A DNA stretch of 10,954 nt. Origin: Pseudomonadota bacterium (GTDB lineage Bacteria; Desulfobacterota; Anaeroferrophillalia; Anaeroferrophillales; Tharpellaceae). How positions within the stretch are numbered: position 1 is the stretch's first letter; the number at the start of each line of letters is the position of its first letter. The stretch is from the NCBI GenBank assembly GCA_015486445.1, contig WFRT01000044.1:1-10954 (forward strand), given 5' to 3'. The notes beneath the pieces are model-generated. The model was not told the DNA's origin, ran no database searches, and was given only the letters and a program-made list of their open reading frames with translations. Both the position numbers and the translations under genes were made by a program. Of this stretch, positions 1 to 7,589 are shown one piece after another.

Positions 1-516
1 GGCCAGGGACGCCGCCTCGTGGGTAATCCCTTCCATCAGGTCGCCGTCGCCGGCGATGATATAGGTATAGTGATCGACGATTTCATAACCGGGACGGTTG
101 AAGGCCGCGGCCAGGGCCCGTTCACCCATGGCCATGCCGACCGCGGTGGCCAGTCCCTGGCCCAGGGGTCCGGTCGTCGTTTCCACGCCCGGGGTATGGC
201 GGTATTCGGGATGCCCCGGGGTCAGGCTGCCCCACTGGCGGAAACTTTTCAAATCCTCGGGGGTGAGGGGATAACCGCAGAGATGAAGGAGAGCGTAGAG
301 CAGCGCCGAACCGTGGCCGGCCGAAAGAACAAAGCGATCGCGGTCGGGCCAGGCCGGGTCGGCCGGGTTGTGCTTCATCGGGCCGCTCCAGAGGGTCCAG
401 GCCATGGCCGCCGCCCCCATCGGCATGCCGGGATGACCGGAGCGGGCCTTTTCGACCATGTCAACGGCCAGAAAACGAATGGTATTGACTACTTTTTCTT
501 CCAGGTTTGCGGACAT
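1..516 (-). CDS. tkt: Transketolase, N-terminal part (runs off the left edge)
   Basis: Transketolase moves two-carbon ketol units between sugar phosphates in the cytoplasmic non-oxidative pentose phosphate pathway, using thiamine diphosphate. Only the first 172 codons are present; a full enzyme is about 660 residues. Translating the minus strand from the ATG at 516 gives the expected N-terminal motifs in order: SGHPGMPMG (His28), DRFVLSAGHGS (His68), TPGHPEY (His102), TTTGPLGQG (about 114-121) and AGDGDLMEGITHE (about 155-167), the Mg/thiamine diphosphate site with Asp157. The order and spacing match E. coli TktA. An N-terminal-half split transketolase is possible, since the end is not visible. 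The start has a GGAGGT site at 533-528, 11 bases upstream. It follows the cytochrome b gene on the same strand after 163 bases and probably has its own promoter. I see no functional link to the respiratory genes. Confidence 0.93.
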   Translation of the reverse strand, partial: MSANLEEKVVNTIRFLAVDMVEKARSGHPGMPMGAAAMAWTLWSGPMKHNPADPAWPDRDRFVLSAGHGSALLYALLHLCGYPLTPEDLKSFRQWGSLTPGHPEYRHTPGVETTTGPLGQGLATAVGMAMGERALAAAFNRPGYEIVDHYTYIIAGDGDLMEGITHEAASLA

Positions 517-641
517 TTGCTTTTCTTACCTCCAACCCTGCGCTCAAGCGATAAAAACCGGGTCCGAAAGCGGCCTGGGCTTACGGACAAACCACCCTGG
601 GGCGAGGCCGCCAAACCCGCCGGGCCCGCCCACTCGGAGGC

Positions 642-670
642 CTTATAGCAGTTTAGAGGGGCTAAAGCAA
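642..670 (-). promoter_or_regulatory. Candidate sigma-70 promoter for transketolase
   Basis: On the minus strand, TTGCTT (670-665) is followed after 17 bases by TATAAG (647-642). It lies just after the cytochrome b stop codon and about 125 bases upstream of the transketolase start. The rest of 517-679 is GC-rich; I see no gene in it and no clean intrinsic terminator for the upstream operon. This is a sequence match only, and read-through from the cytochrome operon is equally possible. Confidence 0.35.
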
Positions 671-679
671 TTTTCCTTT

Positions 680-1285
680 TCAACCCGCTTTGCTTTCGCT
701 CTCTTCCCAGCCGGTGACCATGGCGGTCAGGTACTGGGTTACGGTCTGGCCGGTGGTCGCCATGTAGAGATGAACCAGGAGAAACAGGATCATGGCATAG
801 GCCAGGGCGGTATGGAAGAGGGCCAGGCCGCCCAGCCCGGTCAAGATCCCCTGCCCCACCAGGTCGCGGTAGTAAAGCAGGGCAAAACCGCTGGCCAGCA
901 GGCCCGGCAGCAGGATTATTTTCAAAAAGAGATAGGACCAGGCCTGCAGCGGATTGAGCTTATGCTCGGGGCTCTTGCAGAAGGGATGCGGCTCCCCCTG
1001 AAAAATGCCGCTGAGATAGTGCCGGATGATCTTTTTCAAATCGCTGGAACCCGGAATGTAGTGGCGCCACTGTCCGGTGGTCAGGTGCCAGAAGATGGCG
1101 AAGGCGGAGAGCCCGAGCAGACCCCACCCGGCCCGGATATGCCAGGTGTAGGCCTCACCGTAGCCGAGCAGCTTGAAGGTGCCGTGCATCTCCAGGCCGG
1201 TCAGGAGCAGAAAGATGATGAGCAGGGCCTGGAACCAGTGCCAGAAACGCTCAAAACGGGTGTAGAGATAGATTCTGGTTTTCAT
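680..1285 (-). CDS. Membrane cytochrome b, b561 / hydrogenase-type cytochrome b subunit family
   Basis: This 201-residue integral membrane protein has four likely helices at about 18-36, 52-70, 117-138 and 154-176. Histidines suited to heme b ligation sit in or beside them: His16 in RFWHW, His49, His67, His158 in LFHTA and His172 in LLVHLY. The layout is that of the di-heme cytochrome b subunits that carry electrons between quinol and periplasmic redox partners (hydrogenase, formate dehydrogenase, thiosulfate reductase). The ATG is 4 bases after the octaheme cytochrome stop codon, with a GGAGG-like site inside the end of that gene, so the two are probably translated together. I infer that it is the quinone-side partner of the octaheme cytochrome. 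The direction of electron flow cannot be told from sequence. The exact heme ligands are my choice from position and were not modelled. Confidence 0.85.
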   Translation of the reverse strand: MKTRIYLYTRFERFWHWFQALLIIFLLLTGLEMHGTFKLLGYGEAYTWHIRAGWGLLGLSAFAIFWHLTTGQWRHYIPGSSDLKKIIRHYLSGIFQGEPHPFCKSPEHKLNPLQAWSYLFLKIILLPGLLASGFALLYYRDLVGQGILTGLGGLALFHTALAYAMILFLLVHLYMATTGQTVTQYLTAMVTGWEESESKAG

Positions 1286-1289
1286 CTTA

Positions 1290-2918
1290 TCAATCCCTCC
1301 GCTGTTTTCTTTTCTGATGAATCAGCCAGCGCATCCCGGCGTGATTCAAAATTACGAAACCGGTGACGACAATCAGGATCCAGGCTAACAGGTCAAGCCC
1401 CGGGGAACGGTCCCGGCCCGGCAGGTAGAACCCCCGCAGGGCGGCCAGGCGGCCGTTCTGGCGCTGGTGACACGCCTCACAGGACAGGGCCTCCGCTTTC
1501 GGGGCCACCATGTGAGTGATGGGCCAATAGGTTTCGGTCTTGATAAAATCGACTTTGCCGCTGAAGGGAAGCCCGGCCGCTTCCATGCCCGAGGCCACCG
1601 CCTTGTGCCAGTCGTAATCGGCCCAGTAGGCGCCGCTGCCCTTCTTGCCGAAAAGATGGGGCACCGCGATAATCCGGTTAACCGGGTCGTAGGGCTGCTT
1701 GCCGCGCATTATCTTGAAAGGAAAGATCCGGGAGGCCGGATCATCGGCGCTGCCGTTCGGGGTATCGAGCTGCACCATACTGACCCCTTCCGGAATCTTT
1801 TCCCCGGTCTCGTAGTAGTGCATGGTGCCGTTGTACCAGCGGTATTCCGGCACCACGTTGCGAGCCCAGCGCATGCTGCCCTTCTTGGTATGGTAGATCA
1901 GGGTACCGTTCCGGTCTTTCCTGGCAATCATCTTGCCGTCAGGGGTGAACTTGCCGGCCGTGCTCCAGTCCCACCACATTTTGGTGTAAACTCCACCCCG
2001 GGCAAAACGGGGGATATGGCAGGTCTGGCAGGCCACCCGGGCGCTATGGTCGTTGATGATTTTCTGTTTATGGGGGTGGCGGCTGTGGCAGGATTCACAG
2101 GCCAGACGGTTGCCGTCATCCTTGGGCAGGGCTAAACGGTGCTGGTTGGGTGCCGGGGTCACGTAGCAGCGCCCGGAAACCTGGTGGGCCCGGGTGACAT
2201 GACATTTCGTGCAGGCATAGTTGAGTCCTTTGGCATCCATGTGAACATCGAGTTTCTTGTCGGGCTTGAAAAGCGAGGAATCGAGGTCGCCGTGCTTGAC
2301 GCCGTCGGCCCCGCCGCCGTAGAAATGGCAGCGGCCGCAGTTGACCCGGCTCGCGGGGCCGACATGCTGGGCCACTTTTTTCAGGTCTACGGCCTGGAAA
2401 AGCTTCCCGCAGCACTTTTTGTCCTCAAGCGGCGGGTTGCCACAGGCGGTGGGAAATTTGCGATATGTACCGGTGGTGTCGTGACAGACCAGGCAGTCGA
2501 TATTTTCAGACTTGCTCAAATCAAAGTCCTTGTCCTTCCAACCGTAGCCCGCGTGGCAGCTGGTGCACCTGCACCAGTTGGACTGAGGCGAGATTCAGTA
2601 GTTGTTCAGGACATGGGCCTTGCCGAGAACCTTTCTGCCGCTTTCGTCGACACTCTCCCAGGTCCAGTGCAGGGTTTTTTTGACCTGGTCCGCCGCCCGG
2701 TTGTGGCATTTGAGACAGGCCCGGGTCACTTCCGGTCCGCTGGCGAAAGGTTTGTCAAGTTCGGGAAAACGGCTGTGATCGGCGGTCGAAACCCCGACAA
2801 ACGGCACTTCATCCGGCGGCTTCGGTAGCTGGGCCCGCACCGCCCCGGCAAGTCCCAGGGAAAACAGCCCGACCAGGCAACAGAAAACCGCCACTGATTT
2901 GAACTTTTTTCTTCCCAT
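1290..2918 (-). CDS. Octaheme cytochrome c, tetrathionate-reductase-like; probable selenoprotein (in-frame UGA, Sec108)
   Basis: This is one 542-residue reading frame interrupted only by a UGA at 2597-2595 (codon 108). A Sec signal peptide (cleavage near ARA29) is followed by eight CXXCH motifs at about 68, 118, 142, 194, 236, 274, 297 and 480, then a membrane helix at about 508-527 with a basic tail. Eight hemes and the context CTSCHAGYGWKD resemble octaheme tetrathionate reductase of Shewanella, where one heme is lysine-ligated and is the likely active site. Sec108 lies ten residues before the second CXXCH. From memory, relatives carry Cys in the matching NNFC segment. Sequence on both sides of the UGA is well-formed cytochrome, which argues against decay. 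The substrate is unknown; tetrathionate, nitrite or another sulfur or nitrogen oxyanion are candidates. The ATG overlaps the ArsR stop codon (TGATG) behind AGGAGG. The anchor and the downstream cytochrome b suggest a membrane-attached periplasmic reductase. Confidence 0.85.
2560..2597 (-). promoter_or_regulatory. UGA recoding site with SECIS-like hairpin
   Basis: Downstream of the UGA (2597-2595) the mRNA can form a perfect 7-bp stem, CUGGUGC (2577-2571) with GCACCAG (2566-2560), closing an AGGU loop (2570-2567). The loop guanines are 26-27 nt after the UGA. Known bacterial SECIS elements are hairpins within the coding region, with an apical-loop G at roughly this distance, read by SelB. The core GGUGC-AGGU-GCACC closely resembles E. 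coli fdhF, which has GGUUGC-AGGUCU-GCACC. A lower stem is weak at best: three-base pairings only. The hairpin also encodes WCRCTSCH, so part of its form is constrained by protein sequence. Use as a SECIS is inferred, and selABCD are not in this window. Confidence 0.75.
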
Positions 2919-3271
2919 CAGACCATTCCTCCTTTTTTTTTCAATTCTTCCACCAGGCCTTCACGCACCTTCATGATGCCTTCGAGAAACTTACTGTTGG
3001 CCACCCGATAATAGATGGTTTTGCCTTCCCGCCGGGTGGCTACCGCCCCCTGGTTGCGCATGACCCGCAGATGCTGGGAAATGTTGGCCATCGACAGGTT
3101 GAGCCCGGCGGCAAGCTCACCCACCGAACACTCGCCCGGACCCAACAGATCCATGATCTTGAGCCGCACCGGTGAAGAAAAGATGGTGCAGAAAGAGGCG
3201 TGGAGGCGCACCAGTTCATCCTCGACCACGACGGCGGATTCCCGGGACATGACAAATGTTTTATCCGGCAT
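2918..3271 (-). CDS. ArsR/SmtB-family transcriptional repressor
   Basis: This 117-residue winged-helix regulator starts at the ATG at 3271 behind CAGGAGG, 5 bases upstream. The family core is clear: SSPVRLKIMDLL (about 32-43), the helix-turn-helix SVGELAAGLNLSMANISQHLRVM (about 49-71), and the wing RREGKTIYYRV (about 80-90). It lacks the ELCVCDL arsenic/metal box. It has two cysteines, Cys28 and Cys48, not in a CXC pair, so a metal or thiol/persulfide signal is conceivable but unproven. It heads the operon, its stop codon overlaps the start of the octaheme cytochrome by one base, and a TATATA inverted repeat lies about 60 bases upstream. Proteins of this family usually derepress their own operon when ligand binds, so I infer that it controls the cytochrome genes and itself. 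Confidence 0.9.
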   Translation of the reverse strand: MPDKTFVMSRESAVVVEDELVRLHASFCTIFSSPVRLKIMDLLGPGECSVGELAAGLNLSMANISQHLRVMRNQGAVATRREGKTIYYRVANSKFLEGIMKVREGLVEELKKKGGMV

Positions 3272-3320
3272 TGCGCCTCCTGAACCGGCAAAAAACCGAC
3301 TGAAACAATCACCTATACTT

Positions 3321-3349
3321 TGTCAATTAACTATATATGCAAGTATATA
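3321..3349 (-). promoter_or_regulatory. Candidate operator and promoter region of the arsR-cytochrome operon
   Basis: An inverted repeat, TATATA (3332-3337), six-base spacer TGCAAG, TATATA (3344-3349), lies in a short AT-rich island in otherwise GC-rich DNA. AT-rich interrupted palindromes of this kind are typical ArsR/SmtB operators. On the minus strand a consensus TTGACA (3326-3321) lies just downstream of it, but no good -10 hexamer follows at 16-18 bases (TCAGTC at 17). TATAGT inside the repeat could serve as a -10 instead. The exact promoter is therefore undecided. Confidence 0.45.
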
Positions 3350-3354
3350 ACCGC

Positions 3355-3399
3355 AAAAAAGGGTTGTCAAGCCGCAAGCGGCCCGACAACCCTTTTTTT
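3355..3399 (-). terminator. Intrinsic terminator of the TonB receptor/propeller operon (bidirectional form)
   Basis: GGGTTGTC (3361-3368) pairs with GACAACCC (3385-3392). An inner stem GCCGC/GCGGC fills most of the loop. There is an A6 run on the left (3355-3360) and a T7 run on the right (3393-3399), so the hairpin reads as a terminator from either side. On the minus strand it lies 35 bases after the propeller gene stop codon and just upstream of the arsR promoter region, so it insulates the two operons. Confidence 0.85.
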
Positions 3400-3434
3400 A
3401 AGGATTATCCTTTTTCAATCGCAAACCCGAAAGC

Positions 3435-5294
3435 CTACTCCCAACTGCCGAAAGCGATGCCGTCGGTGGTCGGGTTGAGGCCGAGATGCACAACCTGCTC
3501 GACCTTGTCATGGTTGCCGGGATCGACAATCGTCACGGTTCCTTTGTTGCCGCCGACCCAGAGCTTGCCGTGGCCGTCGGCGGCTATCGTCGTAATCCCC
3601 ACACCGCCCGGGAAAGCCTCAAGCGGAGTGGCATCGACCTTGCCAGTGGTCGGATTGAAGCCCCAGAGGGCGTTGTTGCCCCAGCCGGCATAGGAAATGA
3701 AGTAGCCGCGGGTTTCGGAAACCAGGGCCATGCCGGAGAAGTTGCCGTAAGGATGGACCTCGTCGTTGCCGTCGTCGACCAGCATTGCGGTCTCATAGGT
3801 ATCGGGATCGATGGTAACAATGCCGCCGCTGTAATCGGCCGGGGTGCCGGCCCAGGAGTTCGGGAAGCGCCCGACCGCCTGGATGTAAATCTTGCCGGTC
3901 TCGCTGCTGTAGGCAATCGACCAGGGATTTTTGACCGGCAGGGCGATGCCCTTGAGATCGGTTTCTTCGGCCCCGCGCCGGGGGCGCGTATCGATCTCCT
4001 GGTCGGTTTCGACATCGATGACCGCAACATAGGCCTGCCCGGGCTCGAAATCGTGGTCACGATCGAGCCGCTGGAGCAGGAGGAAAAGCTTGCCGTCAAC
4101 GATCACGCCGCGATGCATCTCGGGGATTTTGTCGGCATCGGCGTAGGCGGAAAGGTCAATTTCGCCGGTTTTGAAATCACCGTCCTGGGTGGTCTGGGGA
4201 TTGACGATCCAGAGCTTGGTCGTCCCGTAGCAGGGCATGTAGGCCTTGGTCGAGGTCCCATGGCCCCCGCCGACAAAAATCAGGTCGTGGGGATCACTGG
4301 AGCTGCCGTCGCCGGCCTTGGTGGAAAACTGCCAGATCGGGGTTGCCGGGGCCGCGGCTGCGAACTTGACGATACTGTCACTCATGAAACGCTGGATCCG
4401 GTAAAAATAGGGACCGTCGGCCGCCATGATCATGTCGGAAACGGCGGGCAGCAGGTTGAGCTGGGCCGGCCGCGGGGGCTCGACCCCGACCAGGGCGTGG
4501 GCGCCGCTGGAAAAGTCGGCGGCGGCGGCGGCAATCGCGGCATACTGACTCACGGCCGGGGGCGTGTAGTTGTTATCCTGATCGTCGGGATCGACGGCTG
4601 CCAGCCCGGCGCTGAACTTGCCACCGGCTTCCTTGAAGTTGTTGTAGACGGCATAGGCGACGATCCCACCACTGCTGGTCAACTCCACGCTGCCGTCCTC
4701 CTTGTCTGAAACCAGTTCGGCCAGCGGCGCCACGGCGCTGCCGCCGGCCGCCAGGTGCAAAACCATGGTGCCGGGGGCCAGGGCGCCGTCCGTACCCCGG
4801 TATTTCAGGGTTACGTCGACGGCACTGTCACCGGGGTTGCTGAGCACGATCCCGGTATCCCAGTTGGCGCTCTGGGCCACCTGGGGAAAAACCAGCTTGG
4901 TGTTCAGCTTCTGGGTGCCGGGGATGTCGTACATGGTGGCCATGTCGTTGGTAAACAGAAAACAGAGACCGGTCAGGGGACGGTTGGAGTAGATCAGGAA
5001 AGAACCCTTGCAGTCCAGGTCGGCGCCGATAACGTCGGCTTTCTGGCCCCGGGCCGGCAGGTTCCAGTTGCTGGTCTCCTGGACAACTCCGTCCTGGTCG
5101 CGAATGACGATGCTGACGGTTGCCGGATCGGCCGAAGCATTGGCCAGGGCCAGACCGATCATCTCACCGTTGGAACTGGCGAAATAAGGATAGTAGTAGG
5201 CATAGTCGGCCCGGGCCGGACTTAAGCCCAGCAGACCGACAATGACCAGGGCCACTGCCATACCGAGGAAAACCTGCATTTTTGTCTTGCTCAT
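3435..5294 (-). CDS. Secreted beta-propeller protein with duplicated N-terminal beta-sandwich domain; corrinoid-uptake associated
   Basis: This 619-residue exported protein has a signal peptide (about 1-29, cleaved after ARA) and no lipobox cysteine. Residues about 34-115 and 135-220 look like two copies of one beta-rich module; compare IGLALANASADPATVSIVI with TGIVLSNPGDSAVDVTLKY, each followed by a Asp-Gly turn. From about 270 to the end are blade-like repeats such as KLWIVNP, GGIVTIDPDTYET, NALWGFNPTTGKV and GTVTIVDPGNHDKV, typical of YncE/NHL-type propellers. The start has AGGAGGT 7 bases upstream. It lies 43 bases after the TonB receptor, under the same cobalamin riboswitch, with a terminator after it. 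I infer a periplasmic or surface accessory that helps capture corrinoid, comparable in role to BtuG. I do not recognise a named family, and the placement outside the cell is not proven. Confidence 0.75.
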   Translation of the reverse strand: MSKTKMQVFLGMAVALVIVGLLGLSPARADYAYYYPYFASSNGEMIGLALANASADPATVSIVIRDQDGVVQETSNWNLPARGQKADVIGADLDCKGSFLIYSNRPLTGLCFLFTNDMATMYDIPGTQKLNTKLVFPQVAQSANWDTGIVLSNPGDSAVDVTLKYRGTDGALAPGTMVLHLAAGGSAVAPLAELVSDKEDGSVELTSSGGIVAYAVYNNFKEAGGKFSAGLAAVDPDDQDNNYTPPAVSQYAAIAAAAADFSSGAHALVGVEPPRPAQLNLLPAVSDMIMAADGPYFYRIQRFMSDSIVKFAAAAPATPIWQFSTKAGDGSSSDPHDLIFVGGGHGTSTKAYMPCYGTTKLWIVNPQTTQDGDFKTGEIDLSAYADADKIPEMHRGVIVDGKLFLLLQRLDRDHDFEPGQAYVAVIDVETDQEIDTRPRRGAEETDLKGIALPVKNPWSIAYSSETGKIYIQAVGRFPNSWAGTPADYSGGIVTIDPDTYETAMLVDDGNDEVHPYGNFSGMALVSETRGYFISYAGWGNNALWGFNPTTGKVDATPLEAFPGGVGITTIAADGHGKLWVGGNKGTVTIVDPGNHDKVEQVVHLGLNPTTDGIAFGSWE

Positions 5295-5337
5295 CTTGCG
5301 TACCTCCTTTTTATCAGGTTAAGCGGTGGTCGCCCAC

Positions 5338-7425
5338 CTAGAAACGATAGGTCAGATTGGTATAATACTCCTGTTTGGGCATCGGGTAGCCGTTGAAGTC
5401 CTGGTAAATGTCGCCATTGATATTACGGACCGTAAAGTCAAAGGTCACGCTCCCGGTCGGCAGCGGCTGGGTCCAGGAAAACCCGAGGTTGAGCAGCCGC
5501 TTGGTGTCGGCCGGCAGCAGGTTGGCCGAGTCGTAGTACATATCCTTGCTCAGAAGGTACTCGAGATAGACCTTGAAGCCCTTAACATGCCCCTCGACCC
5601 GCCCCATGAAACTGCGCTGCCAGCGGCCCGGCAGATCGTTGTTGCGAAAAGCGTCAATCTCGCCCCGGTCGGCGGTGTTCTGCCAGGTGCCGTTGCCGGA
5701 AAGGGTCAGGTAGGGCCCCAAATCGGCCAGAAACTTCCCCTCGAAACCGCCGATCCGGGCCCGGGCGATGTTATCGGAACGGCCGATACCGCGTGAATCG
5801 TAAATCTGGGTAATCATATTCTTGATCTTGCTGTAGAAAACAATACCCTCGAGTTCGACCCGGCCAAGCCAGGACCAGGGGGGGCTCCAGTTGCAGATCA
5901 GGCCAAGATCGTAATTCTCGCCTTTTTCCGCCTTGAGATCGGGATTGCCGACCACCAGGCCGCGGTCGCCGAAAAGTTCAAAAAATGAGGGCTCGCGGTA
6001 GTAGCAGGCGGCGTTGGCCCGGAGCTGGAACGGGCCCCAGAGATCGAGCCTCAAGCCCAGGCTGGGACTCAGGTTATCATGTTTGCGGGTCTGGCCCGGA
6101 ATCGGCACCCCGTAACTGCTGGTGGCGCTGTTCAGTTTGTCGTCGTACCACTGGTAATGGGCCGCCGGGGTCAGGAGCAGGCGCTGGTTAAAAAAATAGA
6201 GGCTTTCCTGGGCCGCGGCCGAAATGTAGTTGCGGCGACTTTTGCCCCGGGGCCGATGGTAAAGAAGATCGGTGGTTCTGTAGGTTTCCCGGCCGCTTTC
6301 GCAGTTGAAGCTGAAAACCTGGTTCTCGCTCGGCAGTTCAAAAAAGAGTGAGCCGCCGTATTTTTCGGTTTTATAACGGTCGTGCTGGCGGCCGAGACCG
6401 ATGATTCCCTGGAGATCGGCATAGGTCTCCTTTTTCCAACCGTAAAAGGCCTGCCCCGAGCAGTTCAGATGCAGCCGGCCCAGGTCGTCGGCCTGGAAAT
6501 TGGCGGTTACCTGGTGGCGTTCGGTGGCCAGGTGGGTGTCGGCCCGGGGATAGTTGTTCCAGGTCGGAATCCGGCGGTCCTGGTTGAGATACTGCTCGGA
6601 AAGTTCAAACCTGACATCGTCGCTTAAATCGTACCCACCCTTGAGCATCAGGCTGCGCCGGAAGACCTCGTTGTTATGGCGCTTGTCACGGTAATCGTCG
6701 TTCGGGTTCCATTCGGTGCCGTTGTCGTTCCAGAATTTGAAATTATTGTCGCTGTCCAGATATTCACCGATGGCCATCAGGTCGAAATGATTTTCGGTGC
6801 GCTGGTTGAGCGAACCGAAAAGGCGCCGGGCCCCGAAGGAGCCCAGACCGAAACCGGCGCTGCCGCCGGTGCCGGGGCCGCTGCGCCGGGTACGGATGTT
6901 GATGACCCCGCCAAGCCCGGCCCGGGAAAAATTTACCGGGGAAATACCCCGGTAAATTTCGATCGCGGCCACGTCGTTAAGCGGAACCATCGACAAATCG
7001 ACGCCGCCGCCGGCGGCGTCATTCATCAGGACCCCGTCGAGATAGACAAAGACCTGGTCGCCGGAGGCCCCGCGCAGGGATACCGACGAGTAACTGCCGA
7101 GCCCGCCGAGACTGCGGACCTGGACCCCGACCTCCCGGGCCAGGAGATCACCGAGACTGCTGATCCCGGGGTCGACGTCTTGCAAGTCGATGACCGTGGA
7201 AAACGAGGTCAGTTGGGCGGGGTCGACATCACCGGTGCGAAAGTCATCCGCCAGGGCGCTGCCCTTGACCACCATGTCACCCATCACGGTCGGCTTGTCC
7301 CCGGCCGCCCGCACCGCCGCAGCGCCCCCCAGGCCGCCAAGCAGGAGCAAGGCGAAAACCAGGCAACCGCACCAGCCTGCAGCCCGGCCCGATGATCTTC
7401 TTTTCTGTGTTTCGGCAAGGGCCAT
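5338..7425 (-). CDS. TonB-dependent outer-membrane receptor, probably for corrinoids (BtuB-like)
   Basis: This 695-residue protein has a signal peptide (about 1-40, cleaved near VRA), a possible TonB box DMVVKG (50-55), and a plug domain (about 75-180). The plug shows the usual landmarks: LGDLLAREVGVQVRSLGG, VSLRGASGDQVFVYLDGV, AAIEIYRG and GLGGVINIRTR. A barrel fills the rest, with FFELFGDRG and NPDLKAEKGENYDLG as in TonB receptors, ending in an aromatic residue (YRF) as outer-membrane proteins do. It imports a scarce ligand using energy passed on by TonB-ExbBD. Corrinoid is proposed because the gene lies directly behind a cobalamin riboswitch; the barrel itself does not prove it. It is longer than E. 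coli BtuB (about 614). The start ATG at 7425 has GGGAG about 11-12 bases upstream. No BtuCDF genes are in view. Confidence 0.88.
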   Translation of the reverse strand: MALAETQKRRSSGRAAGWCGCLVFALLLLGGLGGAAAVRAAGDKPTVMGDMVVKGSALADDFRTGDVDPAQLTSFSTVIDLQDVDPGISSLGDLLAREVGVQVRSLGGLGSYSSVSLRGASGDQVFVYLDGVLMNDAAGGGVDLSMVPLNDVAAIEIYRGISPVNFSRAGLGGVINIRTRRSGPGTGGSAGFGLGSFGARRLFGSLNQRTENHFDLMAIGEYLDSDNNFKFWNDNGTEWNPNDDYRDKRHNNEVFRRSLMLKGGYDLSDDVRFELSEQYLNQDRRIPTWNNYPRADTHLATERHQVTANFQADDLGRLHLNCSGQAFYGWKKETYADLQGIIGLGRQHDRYKTEKYGGSLFFELPSENQVFSFNCESGRETYRTTDLLYHRPRGKSRRNYISAAAQESLYFFNQRLLLTPAAHYQWYDDKLNSATSSYGVPIPGQTRKHDNLSPSLGLRLDLWGPFQLRANAACYYREPSFFELFGDRGLVVGNPDLKAEKGENYDLGLICNWSPPWSWLGRVELEGIVFYSKIKNMITQIYDSRGIGRSDNIARARIGGFEGKFLADLGPYLTLSGNGTWQNTADRGEIDAFRNNDLPGRWQRSFMGRVEGHVKGFKVYLEYLLSKDMYYDSANLLPADTKRLLNLGFSWTQPLPTGSVTFDFTVRNINGDIYQDFNGYPMPKQEYYTNLTYRF

Positions 7426-7469
7426 GAAAAAGCGCTCTCCCTGATCTGAAACCCGGCCTGACCCAGAGC

Positions 7470-7504
7470 AAAAAAAACCCGAAAAGCCAATGGGGCTCTT
7501 CGGG
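7470..7504 (-). terminator. Intrinsic terminator in the riboswitch expression platform
   Basis: On the minus strand CCCGAAGAGCC (7504-7494) pairs with GGCTTTTCGGG (7488-7478) around a five-base loop, with one G-T pair. Eight Ts follow (7477-7470). It lies between the cobalamin aptamer and the receptor start, so ligand binding would stop transcription early. Another hairpin, GCC...GGAACG (7565-7554) with CGTTCCGGC (7536-7528), lies between the aptamer and this terminator and may be part of the switch. Confidence 0.88.
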
Positions 7505-7589
7505 ATTTCCCTGATTTTATCACGAAGGCCGGAACGCAGCCAGTCGCAACCACCGTTCCACCGGCAATCACCCTGCGTCCCGCAAGTTC

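Noticed and set aside
517..679. GC-rich stretch considered as a terminator or small RNA
   Set aside because: Only imperfect, ambiguous GC pairings and no T-run on either strand; nothing beyond a candidate promoter can be supported.
458..1366. Long plus-strand ORF over the cytochrome b gene
   Set aside because: It is an antisense shadow in GC-rich DNA with no family features; the minus-strand frame has a clear membrane cytochrome.
1290..2519. Independent gene starting at the TTG at 2519
   Set aside because: It would have no signal peptide, yet contains six CXXCH motifs that require export; there is no good ribosome binding site, and the preceding codons encode a further heme motif in the same frame.
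2595..2597. Nonsense mutation or frameshift making a pseudogene
   Set aside because: There is no frame change, no other disruption in 542 codons, intact operon spacing and a hairpin placed correctly for Sec insertion. A simple point mutation or sequencing error cannot be fully excluded without relatives.
2595..2918. Separate 107-residue mono-heme cytochrome ending at UGA
   Set aside because: The frame continues through the UGA with cytochrome sequence, a SECIS-like hairpin follows, and the short product would lack seven of eight hemes. It is kept as the N-terminal part of the selenoprotein.
3486..4709. 407-codon plus-strand ORF
   Set aside because: It is an antisense shadow of the propeller gene: Gly/Val-rich composition, no ribosome binding site and no recognisable domain.
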